From Comamonadaceae bacterium (GTDB lineage Bacteria; Pseudomonadota; Gammaproteobacteria; Burkholderiales; Burkholderiaceae_C): a DNA stretch of 64,000 nt. The notes under the pieces are model-generated. The model had not been told where the DNA came from. It did not search any database and was given only the letters and a program-made list of their open reading frames with translations. How positions within the stretch are numbered: position 1 is the stretch's first letter; each line of letters starts with the position of its first letter. The stretch lies in contig CANJQN010000001.1 of the NCBI GenBank assembly GCA_947476465.1, positions 1-64,000 of the forward strand, given 5' to 3'. This document shows positions 29,009 through 38,018 of the stretch, piece by piece. A program made the position numbers and the translations under genes.

Positions 29009-29107
29009 GGAACTTGCCTGATGTCTGCCTTTTCCCTGTTCTTCTTGAATCTCTCCCTGGCTTTTTTGTTTACCTTCGTGTGACAGAACGCGCCGATTCT
29101 TGCATCG

Positions 29108-30547
29108 TCACGAGCCGGGCACCAGAGCCGGCACTGTCAGCACTAACAGTCCGCCGGTACGCTCCTGCGCGGTGGGCGCGGCAGCGGGGCCGACGGTGAC
29201 TGTCACCATGCGATCGGGTTGGAGCTTGCGGCGAAAGGCATCGCGTACCTGGCCTTGCGTGACCGCGCGCACGCGCTGAGTCCAGGTGTCCAGGTAGTCC
29301 AGCGGCAGCTCATGCCAGGCGATCGCCGCCACCTGGTCGAGCAGCTTGCGGTTGCTGTCGATGCGCAGCGCGAAGCCGCCGATCAGGTTGTCCTTGACGG
29401 CCTGCATCTCGGCTTCGGTGGGCCCGTCGGCCACGAAGCGCGAGACGACCTCGCGTGCCACCTGCACGGCCTGCCGGGCCTGGTCGGGCCGGGTCTGCAG
29501 GCCCAGGGTGAAGGCGCCGGCATGCATGCCGGGCGCGAAGTAGCTGTACACGCTGTACGACAGGCCCCGGCGCTCGCGCACCTCCTGTGTCAGGCGCGAG
29601 ACAAAGCCGCCGCCGCCCAGGATGTAGTTGCCCAGGAGCATCGGGAAGAAGTCGGGGTCGCTGCGCTTGTAGCCCGGCTGGCCTATCAACACATGCGACT
29701 GGGCCGACGGGAACGTGATCTCGCGCAGCAAGGGCGCCTGCAGGGGCTGGATTTCGGCCACGAGCGGCAGCGATTCACACCGGCCATTCGGGGGTGCCGG
29801 CAGCCGCGCGAGCAGGCTGGCCGCCACCGAATCGGCCTGGGCCCTTGTGAGGGCGCCCACGATGCTCACCCGCGCACGGCAGGCCTGAATGTGGGTGGCG
29901 TAAAAGGCGCGCATGTCCTCCACCGAAATAGCCGCCAGGGTTTGCTCGGTGATTTCCCAGCCATAGGGGTGGCCGCCATACACGGCGGGCAGCCAGGCTT
30001 TTTCCGCGATCGAAGCCGGGCGGGTGTTGGATTCGCGGATGGACGCCGCCACACGCTCGCGTTCGCGCAGCCAGATGTCGGCCGGGAACGCCGGCTCGCC
30101 GATGTGACGCGAGGCCAGGTCGACCGCGCGCGCCAGGATGTCGGGCTCGCTCAGGCTGCGCAGGCTGAAACTCATCTTGTCGCTGCTGCCGCCCTCGTTC
30201 AGGCCGGCGCCCAGGTCGGCCCAGGCCTCACCGATCTGGTTTTCATCCATGGCTTGCGGGTAGGCGCTGGCCCGCCCACCCTGGGCCGGGCGCAGGCCCT
30301 TGTCAATGTGTCCGGCGGTGAGACTGGCCAGGCCCGCCTTGCCCAAAGGGTTGCGGCGGCCGCCGGCATCGAAGTCGATCTGCACGTCGACCATCGGCAA
30401 GGAATGCGACTCGACCAGGTAGATGCGCGCGCCACTGGATTGCGTCCAGTGCTGGATCGGCAGCGCCGCGAACGCGACGGCCGAGCCCAGCGTCAGCAGC
30501 AGGCCGAAGGCGCTGGAACGAAGGGTGTGTAAAACGGGGAGGTTCAT
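29108..30547 (-). CDS. M16 peptidase-like protein, inactive partner
   Basis: A 479-residue protein with a signal peptide (LGSAVAFA). It has the M16 fold and the C-terminal motif RERRGLSYSVYSYF, but the zinc-binding HxxEH motif is missing from the N-terminal domain. Such subunits pair with an active M16 protein to form the digestive chamber. The active partner is encoded just upstream. Probably periplasmic. A terminator follows at 28977-29008. Confidence 0.87.
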   Translation of the reverse strand: MNLPVLHTLRSSAFGLLLTLGSAVAFAALPIQHWTQSSGARIYLVESHSLPMVDVQIDFDAGGRRNPLGKAGLASLTAGHIDKGLRPAQGGRASAYPQAMDENQIGEAWADLGAGLNEGGSSDKMSFSLRSLSEPDILARAVDLASRHIGEPAFPADIWLRERERVAASIRESNTRPASIAEKAWLPAVYGGHPYGWEITEQTLAAISVEDMRAFYATHIQACRARVSIVGALTRAQADSVAASLLARLPAPPNGRCESLPLVAEIQPLQAPLLREITFPSAQSHVLIGQPGYKRSDPDFFPMLLGNYILGGGGFVSRLTQEVRERRGLSYSVYSYFAPGMHAGAFTLGLQTRPDQARQAVQVAREVVSRFVADGPTEAEMQAVKDNLIGGFALRIDSNRKLLDQVAAIAWHELPLDYLDTWTQRVRAVTQGQVRDAFRRKLQPDRMVTVTVGPAAAPTAQERTGGLLVLTVPALVPGS

Positions 30548-30564
30548 GACGATCTCGGGTTCGG

Positions 30565-32016
30565 TCAGTGGCGGGCGCCTGGCGTGCCGGGGCGCGGACG
30601 ACGTGCGGGGTCGGTCGGCAGTGGCCGCAGGGTGCCCACGGTGAGCTGATCTTCGCCAAAGTAGCGCGCGGCCACCGACTGCACCTGGCTGGCCGTGACC
30701 TCGCGCAGGCGGCGCATCAATTGTTCGCCAGCATCGAGCGGCAGGCCCAGCGCCCAGTAGGCGCCAAGCTCGCGGGCCTGGCTGAACACCGAATCGAGCT
30801 TGTAGACCTCGCCGGCGATCCATTGGGTCTTGACCCGTTTGAGTTCGGCCTCAGAGACACCCTCACGGGCCACGCGCGCGACCTCGCCCCGCAGCGCCGC
30901 CTCGACCTGCTCGGGTGTCTTGCCCTGCGCCGGAACGCCATCCAGCGTGAACAGTTGCGGGCCGCGCCCCCACAGGCCGTTGCCGGCGCCGGCTCTGTCG
31001 GCCAGACGGTCGGGCCCCTGGGTCAGCGCGCGGTCCAGGCGAGCACCGGAATAGCCATCGAGCACGGCCGACAGCACCGACAGCGCGAGTGCGTCGTCGT
31101 TGGCCGGTGACGGCTCGAAGGAAGTGAGCTGGGGCACCTTGAACTGCAGGGCCACATAGGCCTGGTCGGCCGGCGCCTTCACCTCGACGCGGCGCTGGCC
31201 CGCCTGGGCGGGTTCGCCCTGCGGCTTGCGCGGCGACACCGGCCGGGCCGCAATGCGGCCGTAGTAGCGCTCGGCCAGGCGCAGCACCTGGTCCGGGTCG
31301 ACATCGCCGGCCACCACCACGACCGCATTGGCCGGCACGTACCAGCGGCGGTAGAACTCGCGCGCATCGTCGGCCGTGAGCGTGTCCAGATCGCTCATCC
31401 AGCCGATGATGGGGCGGCGGTAGGGTGAGGCGACGAAGGTGTTGGCATTGAGCGCCTCGTACAGGCGCGAGCGCGGCTGGTCTTCGACGCGCAGGCGGCG
31501 CTCCTCCTTGACCACCTCGAGCTCGCGCCGAAACTCGTCGTCGGGCCAGCGGTTGTTGGCGAAGCGGTCAGCCTCCAGGCGCATCACCTCCTGGAGTTGC
31601 TCGGCCGGGATCTGCTGGTGGTAGCCGGTGTAGTCACGCGCGGTGAATGCGTTCTCCCGGCCGCCCAGCGCCGCGACACGACGCGAAAACTCGCCCGCCG
31701 CCAGGGTATCGGTGCCCTTGAACAACATGTGCTCGAGCACGTGAGCGACGCCGGTGGTGCCATCGGTTTCATCCATCGAGCCAACCCGCACCCACAGCAT
31801 GTGCACGGCCGTCGGCGCGCGCCGGTCGGGTTTGACGATCAGCGTCATGCCGTTGGAAAGCGTGAACTGGCGCGGCAGGCTCGCGGCCTTGGCGGCGGCA
31901 GCAGTGGCCGCAGTGCCCGACGGCGCAGCGACCGCCGCCGCTGGCGACTGGGCCGTGGCCGGCAGTGCCCACGCCAGCGCGACGGCCGCAAAAAAGCTCT
32001 TCAAGGGGTGTTTCAT
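30565..32016 (-). CDS. M16 zinc peptidase, active subunit
   Basis: A 483-residue protein with a signal peptide (ALAWALPATAQ) and a catalytic HVLEHMLFKGT (inverted zinc motif HxxEH) at about residues 90-100, plus ENAFTARDYTGYH and the third ligand Glu in EVVKEERR. It is first in a two-gene operon with the inactive partner and divergent from ftsY across 29 bp. Start 32016 rather than 32043 because the signal peptide begins MKHPLKSFF. Confidence 0.92.
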   Translation of the reverse strand: MKHPLKSFFAAVALAWALPATAQSPAAAVAAPSGTAATAAAAKAASLPRQFTLSNGMTLIVKPDRRAPTAVHMLWVRVGSMDETDGTTGVAHVLEHMLFKGTDTLAAGEFSRRVAALGGRENAFTARDYTGYHQQIPAEQLQEVMRLEADRFANNRWPDDEFRRELEVVKEERRLRVEDQPRSRLYEALNANTFVASPYRRPIIGWMSDLDTLTADDAREFYRRWYVPANAVVVVAGDVDPDQVLRLAERYYGRIAARPVSPRKPQGEPAQAGQRRVEVKAPADQAYVALQFKVPQLTSFEPSPANDDALALSVLSAVLDGYSGARLDRALTQGPDRLADRAGAGNGLWGRGPQLFTLDGVPAQGKTPEQVEAALRGEVARVAREGVSEAELKRVKTQWIAGEVYKLDSVFSQARELGAYWALGLPLDAGEQLMRRLREVTASQVQSVAARYFGEDQLTVGTLRPLPTDPARRPRPGTPGARH

Positions 32017-32045
32017 AGAATCCTGTGAGTTCCAAAAGCCCATTG

Positions 32046-33200
32046 ATGTTCAGTTTCTTCAGGAAAAAAAAGCCGGCGCCGGCGCCCGACCCCCAAATTG
32101 CGGCGGCAGAACGAGCGCAGGCGACGCCAATCACGCCGGCACCACCGCCTCCATCGCCACCTGAACCAGCAACTACACCCGCACCCGTGCCCCCTTCAGC
32201 ACCCGCTGAGCCCGCACGCTCCGACGGGCTCATCGGCAGCGCCCTGGTGCGGGCCCTGGAGATCCCCGCCGCCGAGCCGCCCGAGGCGGTCGCGGCCGAG
32301 CGGCAAGGCTGGTTCGGCAAGCTCAGCACGGGTCTGCGCAAGACAGGCTCCAGCATTTCGCAGGTGTTCACCGGCGGCACCATCGACGACGCCCTGTACG
32401 AGGAGCTCGAAGCCGCGCTGCTGATGGCCGACGCCGGCGTGCAGGCCACCGGGTGGCTGCTGGCCGAAGTCAAACGCAAGGTGCAGACCAGCGGCGCGAC
32501 GCGCCCCGTTCAGGTCAAGAACATTTTGGCCGAAGTGCTCACGCAGCTGCTGCAACCGCTGCAAAAACCCCTGGTCATCGGCGCGCACCAGCCCACGGTG
32601 ATCATGGTCGCCGGCGTCAATGGCGCGGGCAAGACCACCTCCATCGGCAAGCTTACCCGGCACCTGGCCAACGAGGGCTGCTCGGTGCTGCTGGCGGCGG
32701 CCGACACGTTCCGCGCCGCGGCGCGCGAGCAACTGGCGATCTGGGCCGACCGCAACACGGTGGAGATCGTCAGCCAGGAAGGCGGGGATCCGGCCGCCGT
32801 GAGCTTTGACGCCGTGACCGCCGGCCGCGCCCGCGGCAAGGACGTGGTGCTGGTGGACACCGCCGGCCGCCTGCCGACCCAACTGCACCTGATGGAAGAG
32901 CTCAAGAAGATCAAGCGGGTGGTGCAAAAGGCGGACTCCACCAGTCCCCACGAGGTGCTGCTGGTGATCGACGGCAACACCGGCCAGAACGCCTTGGCAC
33001 AGGTCAAGGCCTTCGACGCGGCGCTCGGGCTGACCGGCCTGATCGTGACCAAGCTCGACGGCACGGCCAAGGGCGGCGTACTGGCCGCCATCGCCCAGGA
33101 AAAGCCGGTGCCGGTGTACTTCATCGGCGTGGGCGAAAAGCTGGAAGACCTGGAGACGTTCAACGCGCGGGAATTCGCTTTGGCCTTGCTAGGGCCGTGA
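32046..33200 (+). CDS. ftsY: signal recognition particle receptor FtsY
   Basis: A 384-residue SRP GTPase. Residues 1-75 are a basic start (MFSFFRKKKPAPAPD) and an Ala/Pro-rich acidic linker; the NG domain follows: G1 GVNGAGKTTSIGKL, DTFRAAAREQL, DTAGRLPTQ and TKLDGTAKGG. It docks SRP-ribosome complexes at the inner membrane. A GTG at 32025 is an alternative start. The stop overlaps the MFS gene (GTGA). Confidence 0.95.
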   Translation: MFSFFRKKKPAPAPDPQIAAAERAQATPITPAPPPPSPPEPATTPAPVPPSAPAEPARSDGLIGSALVRALEIPAAEPPEAVAAERQGWFGKLSTGLRKTGSSISQVFTGGTIDDALYEELEAALLMADAGVQATGWLLAEVKRKVQTSGATRPVQVKNILAEVLTQLLQPLQKPLVIGAHQPTVIMVAGVNGAGKTTSIGKLTRHLANEGCSVLLAAADTFRAAAREQLAIWADRNTVEIVSQEGGDPAAVSFDAVTAGRARGKDVVLVDTAGRLPTQLHLMEELKKIKRVVQKADSTSPHEVLLVIDGNTGQNALAQVKAFDAALGLTGLIVTKLDGTAKGGVLAAIAQEKPVPVYFIGVGEKLEDLETFNAREFALALLGP

Positions 33201-34387
33201 AAACTCAAGTCGCCGCACCTCCCCCCACCTGGCTGCTGGTGCTGGTCACCTTCAGCGGAACGGTCGCCATGCATATGTTCGTGCCGGCGCTGACCGTGGC
33301 CGGCGACGACCTGCGCGCCAGCGCGGCGGCGATGCAGACCACCATCACCGTCTACATCATCGGTCTGGCCGTGGGCCAGCTGCTGTATGGCCCGCTGTCT
33401 GACCGCATCGGGCGGCGTCCCACCTTGCTGGTCGGGCTGAGCCTGTTCGCCGTGGCCAGCCTGGCCTGCCTGCTGGCCCCTTCCGCACAGGTGTTGATTT
33501 ACGCACGTTTCGCGCAGGCCCTGGGCGGCTGCGCGGGCCTGATGTTGCCCCGGGCGATCGTGAGCGACACCGCTGGCGAGAACACGCTCAGGCAGCTGGC
33601 ATTGCTCAGCCTGATGGCCATGCTCAGCCCCGGACTGGCGCCTTTGCTGGGCAGCCTCGTGCTGGCCGCCGCGGGCTGGCGCGCCATGTTCGCCTGCTTG
33701 GTGGCGTTTGGCGTAGTCAGCGTGTTTTTCACCTGGCGGCTGCTGCCGGAAACCCGCCCGATGCGGGCCGGCGGCGCCGGCGGTTCGGTGGTGCGTGACG
33801 CCTGGACGTTGGTCAAGTCACCGGTGTTCCTCGGCTGCGTGGTGGGCGGGGGCGGCTCCACTGCGGCGTACTACGCCTTCATCACCGCAGCGCCGTTCAT
33901 CTTCGTGACCCGACTGAACGAACCGGTGCACACCGTGGGGCCGTTCCTGGCGCTGATCGTCAGCACCATGGTGTTGGGCGCCTACGGCGTCCGGCTGATC
34001 GCCGGGCGCGTGCCAGCGATGAAGATCGCCGCCGCGGCCGGCCTGCTCAGCACGGCGGCCTCCATCGTGCTGCTGCTGCGCATGTCGCTGGGATCCCCCG
34101 GCAGCGCCGAGGTGGTCGTCATCATGATGGTCTACGGCCTGGGGTTGGGCGTCTGCTCGCCGGCCGTATCGGCCGCGTCCATGGCGATCAACCCGAAGGT
34201 GGCCGGTTCGGCCGCTGGCGTGTATGGCGCGGGCCACATGACGATCGGCGCGTTGTGCGCCGCCTCGGTCAGCCTGATCGACGACCACGCCCTGGCGGCG
34301 TTCATCGTGCTGGTCGTCGCGGGCATCGCCGGCCAACTGGGTTTCTGGGTCGCGCTGCGCGGCCAGCGTACCCCGGCCGCCGCCTGA
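33197..34387 (+). CDS. MFS drug-resistance transporter, Bcr/CflA type
   Basis: A 396-residue, twelve-helix membrane protein. The start GTG overlaps the ftsY stop. Helix 2-3 motif GPLSDRIGRRPTLLVGL is the classic MFS motif A, and ALGGCAGLMLPRAIVSD is typical of the Bcr/CflA group. It probably exports a drug or metabolite; the substrate is unknown. Confidence 0.88.
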   Translation: MKTQVAAPPPTWLLVLVTFSGTVAMHMFVPALTVAGDDLRASAAAMQTTITVYIIGLAVGQLLYGPLSDRIGRRPTLLVGLSLFAVASLACLLAPSAQVLIYARFAQALGGCAGLMLPRAIVSDTAGENTLRQLALLSLMAMLSPGLAPLLGSLVLAAAGWRAMFACLVAFGVVSVFFTWRLLPETRPMRAGGAGGSVVRDAWTLVKSPVFLGCVVGGGGSTAAYYAFITAAPFIFVTRLNEPVHTVGPFLALIVSTMVLGAYGVRLIAGRVPAMKIAAAAGLLSTAASIVLLLRMSLGSPGSAEVVVIMMVYGLGLGVCSPAVSAASMAINPKVAGSAAGVYGAGHMTIGALCAASVSLIDDHALAAFIVLVVAGIAGQLGFWVALRGQRTPAAA

Positions 34388-34429
34388 AGCGCACTGGCGC
34401 CCCCGGGGTCGCCCCGCTGGACGACGGAA

Positions 34430-34443
34430 ATACTAACGGGTAT
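34430..34443. promoter_or_regulatory. TACT-N4-GGTA palindrome upstream of the monooxygenase
   Basis: ATACTAACGGGTAT, a near-perfect 14-base dyad about 100 bp before the monooxygenase ATG in an AT-rich promoter patch. It resembles CTACTAGCGAGTAG at 41341 and TACTCTTCAGTA at 41560. The pattern looks like a TetR-type operator. No such regulator gene is in the window. Confidence 0.45.
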
Positions 34444-34542
34444 AAACTCTATACTTGAAAATTTTCTAAGGTACCGCTGCGTAATTTGCATCCGGCAACC
34501 GACTCGCGCAGCGCCCCCGGACACCCCCTGAGGAAACACCCC

Positions 34543-36183
34543 ATGAAGAAACCCCCGGACTTCGATGCCGTCGTCATCGGCGCCGGCATCAGCGGCATGT
34601 ACCAGCTGTACCGCTTGCGCGAGCTGGGCTATACCGTCAAGGGCGTCGAGGCCTCGGACAACATCGGGGGCGTCTGGCACCAGAACCGCTACCCGGGCTG
34701 CCGGGTCGACTCCGAAAGCGACACCTACGGCTATTTCTGGAACAAAGAGCTGCTGCAGGAGTACAACTGGAGCGAGCGCTTTGCTTCCCAACCCGAGGTG
34801 CTGCGCTACCTGCACCGTGCGGGCGAACTGATGGACATCCGCAAGGACTACCTGTTCAACACGCGGGTGAAGTCGGCCACCTACGACGAAGCCAACAACC
34901 TGTGGCGCATCGAGTTCGTCGAGGGCGGCTCGGCGCCCATGACGGCACGCTTTTTGGTCTCGGCCCTGGGCCCGCTGTCGGCCCCGCAAATGCCCAAGAT
35001 CGACGGTGTTCACACCTTCAAGGGCGAGACCTATCACACCGGCCGCTGGCCGCGAGATCCCAACGGCTTCGGCCCGGACCCGAAGATTGACTTTAGAGGC
35101 AAGCGCGTGGCCGTGATCGGCACCGGCTCTTCAGGCGTGCAGGTGATCCAGGAAGTCTCGAAGGTGGCCAAGGAGCTGGTGGTGTACCAACGCTCGCCCA
35201 ACTGGTGCACCCCGCTGGGCAACGCGCCGCTGCCACCCGAGGAGATGGAAGCGATCAAGAAGCGCTACGACGATTCGCTGGCCTTCCTGGACACCACGCT
35301 GGGCGGCTTCGCCCACATCTGGCTCGAGCAGAACGCCACCGATGTCAGCGCCGAAGAGCGCGAGGTCACGTTGGAAAAGCTCTACAAGGGCCCGGGCTTC
35401 TCGCTATGGCTGGGCAATTACAAGGACGTCTTGTACAACCCCGAGGCCAACCACCTGGTGTCGGACTTCGTGGCTCGCAAGATCCGCCAGCGCGTGAAAG
35501 ACCCGAAGGTCGCCGAAAAATTGATCCCCAAGGACCACGGCTTCGGCCTGCGCCGCATCCCGCTCGAAACCAAGTACTTCGAGTGCTACAACCAGGACAA
35601 CGTCAAACTGGTCGACATCAAGGAAACGCCGATCGAGCGGATCACGCCGCAGGGCATCGAGACCTCCGAGGGGTTGCGCGAGTTCGACATCATCGTGTTC
35701 GCGACCGGCTTCGACGCCATCCTGGGCTCGTGGAACCGTATGGACATCATCGGCCGCGGCGGCGTGTCACTCAAGGACGCATGGAAAGACGGCGTGCAAA
35801 CCTACCTGGGCATGCAGATCGTGGGCTTTCCCAACTTCTTCACGCTGGTGGGCGCGCAAAGCGGCGCCACCTTCTGCAACATCCCGCGTTGCTCGGCGTT
35901 GATCATCGACTGGCTCAGCGAATTTTTCGCGCAGGTCAAGCAGCGCGACGTCGAGCTGATCGAGCCAACGCCGCAGGCCCAGGCCGAGTACACCGCGCTG
36001 TGCCACAAGCTGCTGGGCCTGACCCTGATCGGGCGCACCAACTCGTGGTTCACCGGCGTCAACAAGAACCTCGAAGGCCGCGACAAGCGCGACGCGCTGC
36101 TGTGGGCCGGTGGCAACCCGGGCTATCGCGAATTGCTCGGCAAGGTGTCGGCCAACGGCTACGAAGGCCTGGTGATGGCGTGA
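34543..36183 (+). CDS. Baeyer-Villiger flavin monooxygenase
   Basis: A 546-residue class B flavoprotein monooxygenase. FAD-binding GAGISGMY is at residues 13-20. The Baeyer-Villiger fingerprint FKGETYHTGRWP (FxGxxxHxxxW) is near residue 160, and the NADPH-binding GTGSSGVQ near residue 193. It inserts oxygen next to a ketone to give an ester or lactone; length and sequence suit the cyclic-ketone group. RBS GAGGA precedes the ATG. It lies between an exporter and a Liv-type importer. Confidence 0.9.
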   Translation: MKKPPDFDAVVIGAGISGMYQLYRLRELGYTVKGVEASDNIGGVWHQNRYPGCRVDSESDTYGYFWNKELLQEYNWSERFASQPEVLRYLHRAGELMDIRKDYLFNTRVKSATYDEANNLWRIEFVEGGSAPMTARFLVSALGPLSAPQMPKIDGVHTFKGETYHTGRWPRDPNGFGPDPKIDFRGKRVAVIGTGSSGVQVIQEVSKVAKELVVYQRSPNWCTPLGNAPLPPEEMEAIKKRYDDSLAFLDTTLGGFAHIWLEQNATDVSAEEREVTLEKLYKGPGFSLWLGNYKDVLYNPEANHLVSDFVARKIRQRVKDPKVAEKLIPKDHGFGLRRIPLETKYFECYNQDNVKLVDIKETPIERITPQGIETSEGLREFDIIVFATGFDAILGSWNRMDIIGRGGVSLKDAWKDGVQTYLGMQIVGFPNFFTLVGAQSGATFCNIPRCSALIIDWLSEFFAQVKQRDVELIEPTPQAQAEYTALCHKLLGLTLIGRTNSWFTGVNKNLEGRDKRDALLWAGGNPGYRELLGKVSANGYEGLVMA

Positions 36184-36199
36184 TGGCTCAGCGGCGCCG

Positions 36200-36265
36200 T
36201 GTCGCCGACCTTGGCTGCCCCCTGGAGGGCGCGGCTGCGCGCAGAGAGCCGCTTCGCCGGGTGAG
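36200..36265. repeat. degenerate family-3-like GC repeat between convergent genes
   Basis: GCCCCCTGGAGGGCGCGGCT...AGAGCCGCTTCGCCGGGTG resembles the family-3 element at 50143-50259 in layout: a CCCC/GGGG hairpin followed by an AGCCGCTTCG-type segment. It lies between the monooxygenase and LivG stops, so it may act as a bidirectional structured spacer; no T-run follows. Confidence 0.35.
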
Positions 36266-36268
36266 CCT

Positions 36269-37051
36269 TTAAACGGCGGCCGTGTGGTCGGTGCCAAGAT
36301 AGGCGGCGATCACCGCGGGATCGTTTTGCACTTGCTCGGCCGTACCCTCGGCGATCTTCTCGCCGAAATCGAGCACCACGATCTTGTCGGAGATCTCCAT
36401 GATGGTGGGCATGTCATGCTCGACCAGCAGGAATGAAATGCCAAAGCGCTCGCGCACGCGGCGGATCAAAACCGACATGGCAGCCTTTTCGGACGTGCTC
36501 ATGCCGGCCATGGGCTCGTCGAGCAGAACCAGGCGCGCCTTTTGCATCAACGCGCGGGCGAACTCGACCTGCTTTTGGCGGCCGTAGGGCAACTCGGACG
36601 GCAGCACGTTGGCGGTGTCTTCCATGCCAAGGAAGGCCAGCACCTCGTGGGCCGCCGCCAGCGAAGCCGTCTGCTCGCGGCGGGTCTTGGGCGTGCGCAG
36701 GGCGCCCTGCAGCAGCCCCGAGCTGCCCTGCTGGTAGGCACCCACCAGCAGGTTCTCCAGTACCGACAGGCCTCCAAACAGCGCCAGGTTCTGGAAGGTG
36801 CGGGCAATGCCGTAACGCGAGACTCGGTAGGCCGGCAGGGCAGTGATGTCGTGTCCGTCGAATGTGACCTTGCCGCTGGTGGGCGTGTACATGCCGGTCA
36901 CGCAGTTGAACAGCGTGGTCTTGCCGGCCCCGTTGGGGCCGATCAGGGCCGTGATGGCCCCGGTGTTCATGGTGAAGGACACGTCCTTGAGTGCGGTGAT
37001 ACCCTGGAAGCGCATCTGCAGCGCCGTGATTTCAAGCAGCGGCGCGCTCAC
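36269..37051 (-). CDS. livG: branched-chain amino acid-type ABC ATPase (LivG)
   Basis: A 260-residue ATPase from GTG 37051 (VSAPLLEITALQMRF). Walker A GPNGAGKTTLFN, the LivG-type segment MYTPTSGKVTFDGHDITALP, a degenerate signature LPYGRQKQVEFARAL, and Walker B LVLLDEPMAGMS. Its start overlaps the stop of a repeat-encoded frame, which in turn overlaps the livF stop. Final gene of the minus-strand importer operon. Confidence 0.9.
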   Translation of the reverse strand: MSAPLLEITALQMRFQGITALKDVSFTMNTGAITALIGPNGAGKTTLFNCVTGMYTPTSGKVTFDGHDITALPAYRVSRYGIARTFQNLALFGGLSVLENLLVGAYQQGSSGLLQGALRTPKTRREQTASLAAAHEVLAFLGMEDTANVLPSELPYGRQKQVEFARALMQKARLVLLDEPMAGMSTSEKAAMSVLIRRVRERFGISFLLVEHDMPTIMEISDKIVVLDFGEKIAEGTAEQVQNDPAVIAAYLGTDHTAAV

Positions 37052-37257
37052 TGGACTACCCCCACGCTCGGCACTTCGTGTCCATCGCTGGTCGGGCCGC
37101 AGTCGCAGCCAGCGGCACTCAGCCCCAGGGGGGTGCGAGCTTGCTTGAGGCGGCTCGGCGCTGCGCAAACGTCCGCCCCCACGCTCGGCACTTCGTGTCC
37201 ATCGCTGCCCCCCAGGGGGGTGCGAGCTTGCTTGAGGCGGCTCGGCGCTGCGCTCAT
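37048..37257 (-). repeat. double family-1 repeat at livF/livG junction
   Basis: Two family-1 units. The first is intact. The second has lost its internal ATGA and carries about 30 extra bases (37101-37131). Together they form one 69-codon open frame ([12 protein letters not shown]...VPSVGVVQ). Its ATG overlaps the livF stop and its TGA overlaps the livG GTG. The frame stays open through both units and the insert. Confidence 0.87.
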
Positions 37258-38018
37258 GTTGCGGCCTCCGCCGCCGACGGCTCGTTGGCGACGCCAAGGT
37301 AGGACTCTTTCATGGCGTCGCTGGCGGACACTTCTTCGGCGGTGCCCGAGAACGCGATGCGGCCGCGGTTGAGAATGTAGGCGTGGCTGGCGAACTGCAG
37401 CGCCAGGTGGGCGTTCTGCTCGACGATCAGCATGGAGGTGCCCAGCGTGTCGCCGACCACCCGAAGCTGCTCGTAAATGGCCCTGACCACCAACGGCGCC
37501 AGGCCCAGTGAGAGTTCGTCCACCAGCAGCAGCTTGGGCTCGCCGACCAGCGCGCGGCCCAGGGCGAGCATCTGCTGCTCGCCGCCGGACAGCCAAGCGG
37601 CCGCCTGGTTGGTTCGCTCCAGCAGGCGCGGGAACAATTGGTAGATCGCGTCCAACCGCGCGCTCACCTTGCTGCGCGGCACGATCGCAGCGCCCACCAT
37701 GAGGTTGTCCAACACGCTCAGCTGCTTGAAGATCAGGCGCCCCTCGGGGACCTGGCCCATTCCCATGCGCACCAGCTTGTGCGCGGGCATGCCGAGAACG
37801 GACTGGCCCGCATAGTGGATGCTGCCGCCAGTGACATGACCGTGATGCAGATCGAGCAGGCCGGAGACGGCGCGGATCAGCGTGGTCTTGCCGGCACCGT
37901 TGGCGCCCAGCAGGGCCACGATGGAGCCGGTGGGCACGGACAGCGACACGTCCTCCAGCGCCAGGCCCTTGCGGGCATAGCCGACCGACAGGCCCTTGAT
38001 GTCAAGAATGTTGTCCAT
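37254..38018 (-). CDS. livF: branched-chain amino acid-type ABC ATPase (LivF)
   Basis: A 254-residue ATPase starting MDNILDIKGLSVGYARKG. Walker A GANGAGKTTLIRAV, LivF-type VPEGRLIFKQLSVLDNL, signature LSGGEQQMLALGRAL, Walker B LLLVDELSLGLAP. The start overlaps the livM stop. Substrate class is set by the binding protein, not by the ATPase. Confidence 0.92.
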   Translation of the reverse strand: MDNILDIKGLSVGYARKGLALEDVSLSVPTGSIVALLGANGAGKTTLIRAVSGLLDLHHGHVTGGSIHYAGQSVLGMPAHKLVRMGMGQVPEGRLIFKQLSVLDNLMVGAAIVPRSKVSARLDAIYQLFPRLLERTNQAAAWLSGGEQQMLALGRALVGEPKLLLVDELSLGLAPLVVRAIYEQLRVVGDTLGTSMLIVEQNAHLALQFASHAYILNRGRIAFSGTAEEVSASDAMKESYLGVANEPSAAEAAT